From Theileria orientalis strain Shintoku (lineage: Eukaryota > Apicomplexa > Aconoidasida > Piroplasmida > Theileriidae), in NCBI RefSeq assembly GCF_000740895.1, contig NC_025260.1, forward strand, positions 2,026,001 through 2,090,000: a stretch of 64,000 nucleotides of DNA. The letters run 5' to 3'. The notes beneath the pieces were generated by a model, which was not told the origin of the DNA, searched no databases, and was given only the letters and a program-made list of their open reading frames with translations. This document shows positions 54,007 to 64,000 of this stretch, piece after piece. How positions within the stretch are numbered: position 1 is the first letter of the stretch; each line of letters begins with the position of its first letter. The position numbers were made by a program, and so were the translations under genes.

Positions 54007-57000
54007 ATGTTGTCGAACTATAGGAAGTACGGTAAGCCGAGGAAACAACTCAACTCAATACAGAAGGATACACGGATTACTGCGGGTCAGAGGAGAACAA
54101 CGATAGGAGTCTGCGGCAAGAGGGATACAGCTTCACGACGCCAGGGAAGCTGATAGTTAAGTTCCTGGTGGCGTACACAGTAGTGTGCCAAGGAATAGTG
54201 CTCACGCTGATGTGCAATGAGCTGTGCATACCAATCGTGTCCAGCATAGGATACTGGGACGAGAGAGCAAGGCCGTTCTTCGTATCGTGGCTGGTGGGAT
54301 TCTTTACGCTGCTGATCACGTTCCTGGTGAAGAACACGAAGCTGGGAAAGAACCTGTTCCTGGTGAGAGTGCCGCTGGAAACGTGCACGTACGTCAAAGT
54401 CAGCGACCACAACAAGTCGTCGACGGAGCACGACATACTGCACAGCACTCTGGACCTGATAAGAAACTTCATAATCAAGCTGAAGCTGTTCTTCAACATC
54501 TCGGACGCGATCTTCAAAATACCGTTCGAAAGGTACAAGGTGGTGAAGCACTGCTACCTGCCAGTGCACGACAGCGAGGGAGAAAGGTACTTCTACTACC
54601 ACTACGTGAAGTACACCTACAGCGAGGAGCTGCTGTACTTCCTGGACGCGACGCACAAAGTCAACGGGTACCTGAAGAACACGAACCTGGTGCAGCTGCT
54701 GGACAACGGAGGGCTGACGGAGGAAGAGTCGGAGAGAAGGACGGAGGACATCGGCTACAACGAAATCCTGGTGGAAAGAGTGGGTTTCTGGCTCCTGCTC
54801 TACAGAGAGGTCTCGGACCCGGTCTTCTTCATGCAGCTGTACCTGACGATCAAGTCGATCTTCTGGAGAAGCTACATCTCGGCGCCGATTTGGGGCCTGA
54901 CGACGCTGTACACGATCTACAAGAAGGTGCGAATCATACACGAGCAGCAGAACGACATATATAACCTGACGACGAGCAGCAACGAGAAGTACGTGACTGT
55001 GATGAGAGACAACGTGACGAAGAAGGTGATGACGAAGCACCTGGCGGTGGGAGACATCGTGAGGGTGGAAAACGACTGGGAAGTGCCAAGCGACATGATA
55101 ATGCTGCGAGGAGACGCAATAGTGGACGAGAGCAGCATCACGGGAGAGTCGATACCGCTGAAAAGGAGGAAGATCGACCTGGACAAGTACCTGAACTACG
55201 ACCTGAACATATACGACTTCATACACAGAAGAAGAGCGCGCCAGAGCAACAGCGACCAGATGAGTACAGGGAGAGAGTCGGAGGACAAGGGAAGCGAAAG
55301 AAGAGATGCGTACAACTTCACGGAAGGCGAGGACAACACGGAAGGCTACAGCGATGTGCTCAGCGAAAACCTGCTGAAATCAGGAACCAGAGTAATATCG
55401 GTGCTGGGAAACGAGGAGATGGCATGCTCAGCAGTGGGAGTGGTTATAGCGACAGGAGTGTTCACGACGAAGGGGAGGCAGATGAAGGGAGTGCTCTTCC
55501 CGAACCAGTTCAGACTGAAGTACGACACTCAGCTGCCGCTGGTGTTCATACTGACGTTCATCTACGCACTGTTCTGCTCATACTACCAAGTAAGGCACTT
55601 TAGATGAAGCGCCAGCCATAAATAGTTTCGATATAGTAACAATAACTAAATGCAGATACGGTTCCTCGGATGGAATATGACGTCGATATTTTATAGCATA
55701 GGAACGATGTCACAGGTACGAAGTGGGAAAAAACAAATGTTTCCACACCCAAACATATATACACTGTTGTATACACATCTGTGTATATACTTTTGTATGC
55801 AGACGTGTGTAGACACCTGAATACACATACACATACATACACATACATACACATACATACACATACATACACATACATACACATCGAAGGTCATGAACGA
55901 TTAGGTGGTGCCAGTGTGGACGAGCACGATCATATCGATAAGCCAGAGTAGAGCATGTCAGAGGCTATCGAAGTCGGAGTCGATATACTGCATAGCGCCC
56001 TCGAGAATAGCAGTGTGCGGAAAGCTGAGAGTGATGTGCTTCGATAAAACAGGAACGCTAACGAACAATAAACTGATATTCAACGGTACGAATTAGTTAG
56101 CAAACAAATAGTTAGTTACAGCACTAACAACAGAGAAAATGACAAGATGATTCAGGATCGAAGTATTTCATTGACAATGATTTGGCATTGCTGAAACCAG
56201 AGAGGATCTTGGAAAATTTGAACATACTGAATAATTTAGACTTCTTTAGCAACACGCACATGAAGCCATACTTGATATCAATGGCAGTAGCAACATGTCA
56301 CTCACTATGGCCGTCAGATACACCAGAGCAGTACGGAAATAACGTGGACAAGTCGTAAGTAAATAGATAAAAATGTAGTAAATGGTGATTTATTGTGATT
56401 ATAGGATGTTTAATTGCACTGGGTGCCACGTAGATCAATACATAGACGAGAATGGAAAAAACAAGAGGTATATAAGAAGTAATAAAAACAAAGACCTGGG
56501 TAAGTTGAATAAGCCTTCTGAGTAATAACTGTTATTGTTTAGTGATGGAAATACTTAACACGTTTGACTTCGATTATCAGAAGAAGTTGTCATCAGTAGT
56601 AGTACTGTTAAAGAGTAAGTCACCTAGTAAATTAGTTATATTTGCTGTAAATGATACTACTATTATCGGTTAAAGTAATGCATTGTAATATATACAAGTG
56701 AATATTAATAAGCGGACACATAAATAAACGCTCTCACATTAATACACACAAGCATACACGTAAATATCCACAAGAATACACCTAAATATTTACAAGCATA
56801 CACACAAATTAACACACATTTTTTTTAACACTGACACACAAAACATATAGTAAATGATGAGTCTAAAAGGGTGGTGTTTGTGAAGGGAGCGTTTGAAAAC
56901 CTGTCTCTGTGCTGTAACCACGAGTTGGAAAATCTGGCAATACTGTCGAACAATGAGTCATCAAACGGCTCATACGTGCTGGGATTGGCATATAAGGTGA

Positions 57001-59131
57001 TAGGAGAAGAAGAAGATGTGACCTCAAGAAACACAATGGAATCGAATTTGAATATGCTGTCGCTGCTAATATTCAACAATCAAGTGAGAGCAGAGAGTAG
57101 GCAAGTAGTGCAGACGCTTAACGAGGCAATGGTGAGGTCAGTGATATTGACGGGAGATAACATACCAGCGTCACAGTACGTGGCGAAGAAGTGTAACATA
57201 ATACAACCGCCGAACGCACAAGGAGAAAGAGGGGAAGAGGACAAGGAGGGAGATGACGCAGATACTGCGGATAAGGTAGTTGTAACGGATAAGGGGGTAG
57301 CGGAGTTAAACGAAAATGAGGAAAGACAATACCCGATCGCAGTGATGAATAACAACAGAATAGAGTGGAAGTACCCGTACCAGCACGTGGACGAGGAAAA
57401 GCTCCTCTTCTCAGAAGAATACAATGAGATATCGATGACAGGAGACGTGTTTGACTTCATAGAAAACAACTGGAATGAGATACTGGCGAAGTACGGAAGG
57501 TTCTCAACGAATGAAACGAACAATCAGACGCAATTTCAGCACTTTCTGATGAAGATAAGAATATTCGCAAGACTTAACCCAAATGTGAGGATATGATATA
57601 GAACAGTTAGATATCATCCACTTTGGTATAATATTAAGTTGGCAATTAGATGGTATATACATAGGCGTAATAAAAACACGTAGCAAAAAGTGAGAGTGAT
57701 TAACTCATTCAAGAGACTGGGGATCATTACGGGGATGTGCGGAGATGGAACGAACGATTGCTTGGCACTGCAGGCGTCGCACGCAGGAATAAGCTTAACG
57801 AGCGTAAGTTGGAGCCTACAAGTAGAAGGTCAACGGTAAATAGGGAGCAACGTCAATGGTGTCGCCATTTTCGTCAATGAACAACAAACTGGAGTCAGTG
57901 ATATACCTAATAAGGTGAGGAGAAAAAAGAGACTAATTAATAATGTAGGGAAGGAAGAGGGAGTCTAGTAACATGTTTGGCATGCTTTAAGTTCATGCTC
58001 CTGTTTGGACTCATGATAGCATTCGTAAAAGTGACGCTGTTTAGACTGAGCAGAGGAGTCATGCCGGAATGGGGATACCTACTAATAGAAAACGCAATAA
58101 TGCTCCTGCTGAGTTATACAATGGCGCTATCGAGGTAGAGCATAGGTAGAGTAGGCAGTTAGGGTGTGCACAGAACACACAAAGGTAGACAGTGTGTGTA
58201 TTGTGCACAGCTTAGTAGACAGTAGTGTGTGAAATTCACAGGCTGCAATAGATAAATTGAATAACATTCTGCCGTAGGCCAAGTGAAAAACTAAGAATAA
58301 GGTCTCCAACAAGCAGTCTGTTGGGGCCACTGACTCTGATATCAGTGGGAGTGATGTTCTTTGTGAACATATCATTCCTGTTCATGCTGTTTAAACTGTA
58401 CGAGAAACTAGGTAAGCATTGAAAGGTGATGGGCAGTAGCCACACTGCTATGACGAAAGCAAGTGTAATTAGTACCGACGACACACTAGCAAAGGACTGA
58501 TTGTGATTTCAGGAGTGCCAACGAGTTTGAAGTATAACACATCGCAACCGCCAGCAGCATGGTGGATATTGTAAGTGAACGAGAATAATGAGGATTCGCA
58601 GGTCGGACAACTTCGAGGCGCCAACAGTGTGTATGTGGCTGTGCTACCAAGTTGTGAACACGGCACTGGTGTTCTCATTCGGAGGAGTGTTCAGAGAGTC
58701 AATAGTGAGGAACACGTACTTCACATCGTAAGCGCCCCGGCAAATTAAAGTGTGTAGAGTGTGGCTGTTCATCAACTCGTTCATAACGTACCTGGTCTTC
58801 ACGAAGCCGAACAGACTGTCGTGCCTGTTCAGAATCAACTGCACGGACGAGGTGTCAAAGATGACGAAGATACCGGTCTTGGGGCTGCTGACGACGAGCG
58901 CCAGGGGGCTGCCGTTCCACGGAGAGCACTCGCACAACGTGCTCCCGCTGAAGTTCAAGGTAAGACCAAGCTCAAAGTCTCACGAATGAGCAGATGGCGT
59001 TCTTCGCACTCAACGTCACGAACGCAATTTTAAACTGTATCATAGCAAAGCTGTTCTTCTCAAGCAGGTTCCTGAAGAAGGTGAGGTCGTCGATCGGGTA
59101 CAAATGCAGCGCAGATCGCATAAAAATATAA
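54007..59131 (+). CDS. P5-type ATPase (P5B/ATP13A-like) with altered M4 motif
   Basis: About 16 exons encode roughly 1,300 residues, starting MLSNYRKY|EGYTDYCGS. P-type landmarks appear in order. The actuator loop is AIVDESSITGESIPL (about 55125). The phosphorylation site is VMCFDKTGTLTNNKL (Asp at 56043). The N-domain is VVFVKGAFENLSLCCNHE, and SVILTGDNIPASQYVAKKCN follows. The hinge is GITGMCGDGTNDCLALQASH, then AGISLTSERATSMVSPFSSM. Membrane spans follow, ending IGYKCSADRIKI. P5 signatures (CIAPSRIAVCGKLRVMCFDK) place it with the P5 group, and HAGISL...VSPFSS favours P5B (lysosome/vacuole polyamine exporters). The M4 motif, PPALP in P5B and PPELP in P5A, reads VVPVWTSTIISIS here. The loss of that motif is discussed in the findings. 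An (ACATACATAC)n intron tract lies at 55821-55884. Confidence 0.87.
55821..55884 (+). repeat. Microsatellite (ACATACATAC)n in a P5 ATPase intron
   Basis: Six-odd perfect decamers related to (CATA)n and (CACATA)n lie in the intron before the M4 exon, just upstream of the acceptor AACGATTAG. They are likely length-polymorphic and useful as a marker. No other function is visible. Confidence 0.85.
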
Positions 59132-59139
59132 ACAATTAA

Positions 59140-61015
59140 ATGTCATACGTATTTATAAGAGCACTGTTGTTGATAAGCAGCGTGTATTCATATATTGTAC
59201 CAGATTCTGTGTTTAAATACAGGGTGAGTCCATGTTACACACACCCTAAGTCAGAGGAACGAGTGGAGGTTAGAATCCGAGATAATTATAGCAAAACCAA
59301 CAAAAACAAATAAGATGAAAACACTGTAGGCAATAGATGAGCGACTATTGAGTAATCTGAAGAAGATAGGTAAGTATACCATCACATGGATCAGTGATGA
59401 TGATTCTAGGAATAAATGAGTTTAACGAGACGCAAAGAGAAGCAATTCCGAAAATAATGGAGGATTCCTCGAGAAATATATGCATATTATCTCAGACGGG
59501 TACGGGAAAGACAGTATCGTACCTGGTTCCAATAATACAGTCACTACTAAGGGTAAATAGGAAGGTGAAACAATAACTTTCAGTCATCTGAAAAGCAGGC
59601 AAACACACTAATAATTGTGCCAAACAGCATACTAATATATCAAGTTCACGACGTGATAAAGAACTTGGTCGAGTAAGTCAGAGAGCGCTTACACACATAC
59701 AGAGGAATGCCGATTAAGTCAAAGACCGTCGACGATATTGAAACGGGAGACCTTCCGCACGTAGTGGTGTCATCGCCGCTGAAGCTGCTGAACAAGTTTA
59801 AAACATATAACCTCAACTACAAGGTTGACGCGTTCCAAAGGGTGAGAACCCTGGTCCTGGACGAGGTGGATCAACTGTTAGTACACAAAGAGGTATCAAA
59901 AAAGTTATCATAGCAAGTGATGTAGATTATCATGGAAATTCTAAGGAGGACTCTTAACAGGTATAACATAGACATTGCCACCAGTTTGTGATAACGTACA
60001 TTTAACATACACGCACAAGCAGCCACTGACGCAGATTAGGAAGAAGACGATTCTCTGCTCTAGCACGTTGTCAAGTGCCGGGAGGAGAAGCGACTCCAAG
60101 CTCGTATCGCAGCTGTTTCAGAACTGCACATACGTCAAGTCTGAAACACTCCACAAAATACCGCCCAGCATCTCAATCAATTTTGTACACTACAAAGATG
60201 AAAGGGAAAGGTTAGTCCAGAGTGTCTTTAGTTAGTATGTAGGTTTGACAAGTTGGTGGAATATTTGAACAACAACAAACACCGCACGCTCATATACTGT
60301 AACAACTCAACGGCAGTTGAGCGCTTGTATTCTAAGCTGATAAAGCACGGCAAGAATGTACACATTTTGAACAAGGTATGTGTTACAGTAAACCTACGAA
60401 TACACATACATATTGTCACACCTAGAAATATAAATACACCGTTACACCTAATTGAACAAATAACACACACCCGTGGCTACATTTACAAATATAAATAGCA
60501 TAAACTAATAATAATAATAATAGCAACAATAATCATAAACATTTAGAATGTTGAGCTTATTGAGCAGATTATGATAGCCACAAGTCAAGACAAGTGAGTT
60601 TATGCAATAATAAAACACTAAATGGATACTGTTATTCAGGAAACTCGTGGTCGTATCCACGGACTTAAGCAGCAGAGGAGTCGATTTCAAGCATTTTAAG
60701 TCAGTCGTGCACTATGACTTCCCTACCAACGTAATAAAGTTCATACACAGGTAGTTGGTAAACTCTGTCAATAATTTCAATCAGGACTGGCAGAGTGGGC
60801 AGAAATGGCACTGAAGGATCATGTTTGGCCTTCTGGTCGGACAACGACGAGTTTCTGAAGGGCAAAATTGAAGAGAATTTAGACTCGTAAGCCACCAAAC
60901 CACTACCTTAATCATAAACGCTTTTAGACTTGAAAAGGTGTTCAGTAGACGACGAGGCCTTCGGAAAAAGTTTAAAAAGTCGCTAGTCTCACACCAAGGG
61001 TCAACTGTAGGATAA
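59140..61015 (+). CDS. DEAD-box RNA helicase with N-terminal signal peptide, DEVD motif
   Basis: Several exons give about 450 residues. The start MSYVFIRALLLISSVYSYIV (59140) is a signal peptide rather than a typical helicase N-terminus. It lies 8 bp after the ATPase stop and splices to AIDERLLSNLKKI and then GINEFNETQREAIPKIMEDS (Q motif). Motif I is SQTGTGKTVSYLVP. Motif II reads VLDEVDQLL, so DEVD rather than DEAD. Motif III reads CSSTLSS, where SAT is usual. Domain 2 includes TLIYCNNSTAVERLYSKLIK, VSTDLSSRGVDFKHF and motif VI HRTGRVGRNG, which is intact. Signal peptide plus basic following residues suggests the apicoplast (inference), where RNA helicases act on plastid transcripts or ribosomes. 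The C-terminal tail is basic (RRRGLRKKFKKSLV). Confidence 0.82.
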
Positions 61016-61180
61016 TAAACTAATATTCACATACTCGGTAGGCACATATGGGACACATCTAGTACCATCATACAGGGTATCAATTGGTTTTGTGCGAGTG
61101 CCAAACGTTGATAGCACCCTGAGTTCACGTGCAACACATATATGCATATACATACCAATGAATACCAAAGTAGTATCAAA

Positions 61181-61738
61181 TTACTCGTTGGCGACCACCT
61201 CGGACTGGAGCCCAGTGAAGTCCTCCACTGGAATGTGCTGAACGAGCGTATACATGGGCTCCTTGGCGTCCTCGTCGTCGTTGCGTCTGCGCGATACCCT
61301 GACTCTGACCCTCTTGGGGAGATTCTTGATGCCGTTCGACCACAAAAACTCGTTGAGCCTGGGGTCGATTCTGACGTCCTAAACGGGATATTAAGACAGG
61401 AAGTAAAATACGACAAAAGAATCCAAATAAGGATACGAGACTAACCTTTGTTTTCATAACCTTCGAGGCAAACTCCTTGATCTTCTTGACTGACGTGGGA
61501 GCCTTTCTCTTAAACGTTACGCGATGGACCATTTTGTGCAAATGGAGGGTATAGTCCCTGGTCAAGGGAGCCAAACTCTTCCTCTTAAGCTTATCTAAAA
61601 AACCAGTTAAAACATTCCAGGGATAAGGCAATAAACTATAGGATAAATAAATAAAGTAATCGTGGAATAATATTCAAATGAATAAACAAAAACAGGTACA
61701 AATAACTACTAAAGAAAATAAAAAATACCTTTGACCAT
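61181..61738 (-). CDS. RPL31: Ribosomal protein eL31 (RPL31)
   Basis: Three exons: MVK (61738), then DKLKRKSLAPLTRDYTLHLH, KMVHRVTFKRKAPTSVKKIK and EFASKVMKTK, then DVRIDPRLNEFLWSNGIKNL PKRVRVRVSRRRN to VVANE at 61181. The order DYTxxLHKxxHxxxFKxRAPxAxKxI and the DVRIDPxLNxxxWxxGIxxxPxRVRVRxSRxRN core are diagnostic of eL31. It lies in the 60S subunit next to the peptide exit tunnel. Length (about 120) is normal. The tiny first coding exon (M-V-K) is common for ribosomal protein genes in this group. Confidence 0.95.
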
Positions 61739-62340
61739 AGCGGAAATCTGTGATTTAAAATCGTGTAAATAAGTATTTATACATGATACTGTAGTAAATT
61801 TATGTTGGGCACACTAAAAATGAGAATATAAACACAATTCATTTAATAATAAACTAATCAATATAACCAAATACTTATATAATCGAATAAATTTTGAATC
61901 TTATAGTTGATTTAAAATTGTGTCGTTAAAATAAACGAAATTATCAAATCAGCATTCTTATCAACATATAATCAATCTTCCACGATTTAATAACATTTTA
62001 AACATACCATTAATTACAAATTATTAATTTATGTATATTTGTTGATAATTTTGCTGTTTAATTTTTATTTTGTTTTATTTTTTACATATTATTCCAAATT
62101 AGTTTCTTCTATATTTATTCATCCATCAATTCAATCAACATAATATCTTCTTCTTTATATCAAACTTTATACAGGTTTATTCATTGTTCATATTTTATTA
62201 CTATTGGAATCCAGTCGCTTATTCCAACAATTACTTACACATGGTACACCCGGTTTATTAACACCAATTTAATTTTGTATACTAATTTTTATATCATATT
62301 TGTTATTTTAAATTAAAATGAGATCGTATGTGCATATATA
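61739..62340. other. Very AT-rich intergenic region (eL31 / SCY1-like), divergent
   Basis: About 600 bp without a supported gene, the longest AT-rich intergenic block after the left edge. Features are runs of T and A and scattered CAATC/ATTGATT words; no repeat or RNA gene is recognised. It is probably the promoter of the highly expressed eL31 gene and its divergent partner (inference). Confidence 0.5.
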
Positions 62341-64000
62341 ATGTTAGACTACACGACTCCAAAGAACAACAGCCCCTGGATTCCTGACTATGGATATACG
62401 CAGGTGGAGAGTGTATCAACGGACTTTGGAAGGCTGCAGTCATACAAGTGGCACAAAGCAGTGGGAAAAAACAACGAACCAGTATCAATATTTCAAATTT
62501 CACTGAAAACTAAAGATTATGAGAGTTTGTCGACAAATCATCAATTACGTTCAGTTATCACTCCTTACGATGTTGATTTGGCTAAACATCACTTTAAAAA
62601 CATTAAATCAGTTAGACATCCGTATATTTTGAAGGTTTTGGAGTCCCATGAAACGGATTCGTACATTTACATAGTGACTGAGCGCTGTTATCCATTTAAA
62701 AACAAGTGTATGTATATAAATAACTCAAGGACACGATTTAGATTTGTCATCTGACCCGACCCTGGGAGTAAGTCAGATATTCTCAGCTCTACACTTTTTA
62801 CACACAAAGTGTAATTTGGTATATTCGCTGGTAAACCCATTCGGAGTTGCAATACGCGAAGACGGTATGAAGTTGAGTAGAAATTGGAATTCAGGATCTT
62901 GGTGCCTCTACAACTTTGAACTGGTGTCAGACTGCAATAAAACGGTAAACCAGTTCAACAATGAAGTTAAAAATCACATTTCGTTTAACGAGGGCTGGAG
63001 ACCAGTTCTACAAAACGGCAACTTGAATTCAGTCCACATAGACAAGTATGATCACAAATGCATGAGGAAAAATATAAAATAAATACGCAGATGGCAATTG
63101 GGGGCGTTTATATGCTGGACGTATGCACTCGTTTCGGGGAACGAGGAGAGGTGTAACATAAAAAGATACGGCTTCGACTTCAACTCGTTCAAAATCTTCG
63201 CACCAAAAAACGTACACGGACTCGTGCAGGTAATTTTACAAGTTTAGTGAGTGCGTGTAGGATCTGCTGGGCGAGGGCGACGTGAACCTGGATGAGCTGC
63301 TAAACACGCACGAGTATTTCAACGAAAACATCACATTTACGACCATGAAGTTCATGTCTGAGCTGTACATTAAATCGCAATTCGAAGTGGAAACGTTTTT
63401 CACGAAGCTGCCTGAGAATATAAACATGATACCAGTGTTAACAAGAGTAGGCTGAGCATTTATTGAGTACTATTAGCACACTCACGACGCAGCTAACATC
63501 AATATTTAGTGTAAACAACTGTTGCCTGAAATACTTAAGGGCATAAATTTCTACAAGTCATTGCTGCCGCTGATATTGGACTCAGTGATTTTAATTTGTA
63601 AGTCGATAGTCCTCCAGGATTTTAAGAGGCACGTGTACCCGTCAATACTAGAGTTATTCAAAGATAACGACAAGTCAATCAGGTATGGAGCCAGTGTTAA
63701 TTCCGTATTGACAGCACTAGCTACCAACTACTAGATAGTAAACGCTAGTAGCATTACCGATAAGATTATGATAAATGCATTGAACAGATTCTGCCTTTTG
63801 AGGAGAATCAGTGAGTTGGACGAGCTGCTCGACCACCAGCAAGTCTCACAAGACATGTTCGACCACTTCTTCGTCGGATTCACAGACTCGTCGCCGCAAA
63901 TCAGAGGCGAGACCATAAAGTCACTCTCGTACCTGATCAAGAAGATCAACTCTAAGCAGAAGACGAGCTGCACGTTCTCGCTGCTGAAGTGCGTTGGCGA
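62341..64000 (+). CDS. SCY1-like pseudokinase with HEAT repeats, truncated by the right edge
   Basis: The start is MLDYTTPKNNSPWIPDYGYT (62341). The N-lobe has HHFKNIKSVRHPYILKVLES and TDSYIYIVTERCYPFKNK, kinase-like, but the usual VAIK lysine is absent (VSIFQISLKT). The C-lobe has SQIFSALHFLHTKCNLVYSL and GVAIREDGMKLSRNWNSG instead of HRD and DFG, so it should be catalytically dead. The following exons read WQLGAFICWTYALVSGNEER and KQLLPEILKGINFYKSLLPL, then HEAT-like FVGFTDSSPQIRGETIKSLS. This kinase-to-HEAT order is that of SCY1-like proteins (SCYL1/2), which work with COPI, clathrin or tRNA export. The reading frame is open at 64000, so the C-terminus lies outside the window. The exact SCYL class is unresolved. 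Confidence 0.75.

Noticed and set aside
54087..55226. Minus-strand open frame of about 380 codons opposite the P5 ATPase
   Set aside because: The composition is His/Val/Gln/Arg-rich and repetitive; the sense strand encodes the intact actuator domain. Judged an antisense shadow.
1..64000. Search for tRNA, rRNA, CRISPR arrays, transposons and integrated elements
   Set aside because: No cloverleaf with proper A/B boxes, no repeat-spacer arrays, no transposase or reverse transcriptase motifs and no long terminal repeats were recognised by eye. A tRNAscan/Infernal run would be decisive.

Overview
This window looks like nuclear DNA of a piroplasm (Apicomplexa: Theileria/Babesia group), most likely a Theileria with moderate GC such as the T. 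orientalis type. The species call is inference. The signs are many-exon genes with very short GT-AG introns (about 30-90 nt, often with CTAAC/CTCAAC before the acceptor), genes packed on both strands with gaps of a few to a few hundred bases, small secreted cysteine-rich proteins, and a six-cysteine (s48/45-like) GPI-anchored surface protein next to eukaryotic housekeeping genes. I saw no telomere repeats, CRISPR arrays, insertion sequences or transposases, and no rRNA or tRNA I could support.

Layout. 0-5 kb: edge of a minus-strand gene, a CCCH zinc-finger protein, CLP1 (mRNA 3'-end factor/RNA kinase), then a small spliced gene. 5-10.5 kb: two unrecognised spliced minus-strand genes and a 900-residue protein with a hydrophobic leader. 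10.6-19.4 kb: an exosome RRP42-like subunit diverging from DNA polymerase delta, then NOC2. 19.4-24.3 kb, minus strand: an RRM-CwfJ protein, two alpha-helical proteins sharing a short signature, and COX19. 24.5-32.6 kb: a small secreted Cys protein, a SAC phosphoinositide phosphatase, a cyclin, a 6-Cys GPI protein, a second RNase PH-fold exosome subunit, and proteasome beta2.

32.7-40.8 kb: a Hakai-like RING/C2H2 protein, a BRCA2 homologue with one clear BRC repeat, four tandem secreted Cys-rich paralogues, and a secreted protein with two PAN/apple-like modules. 40.9-53.4 kb: RNase P subunit RPR2/RPP21, a Ser/Lys-repeat protein, SEC31, an importin-beta family protein, and an unrecognised spliced gene. 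53.5-64 kb: a small secreted/tail-membrane protein, a P5-type ATPase with an altered M4 motif, a leader-bearing DEAD-box helicase (DEVD), ribosomal protein eL31, and a SCY1-like pseudokinase cut by the right edge.

Functionally most of the window is core RNA processing (CLP1, exosome, RNase P, CwfJ, NOC2), DNA replication and repair (Pol delta, BRCA2), and trafficking (SEC31, importin, SAC phosphatase, SCY1-like). The parasite-specific layer is the secreted or surface proteins at 24.6, 29.5-30.5, 36.8-40.8 and 53.5 kb. Gene models were built by hand from reading frames, GT-AG pairs and phase. CDS coordinates are start-to-stop spans including introns. Exon boundaries are quoted only where phase was checked.
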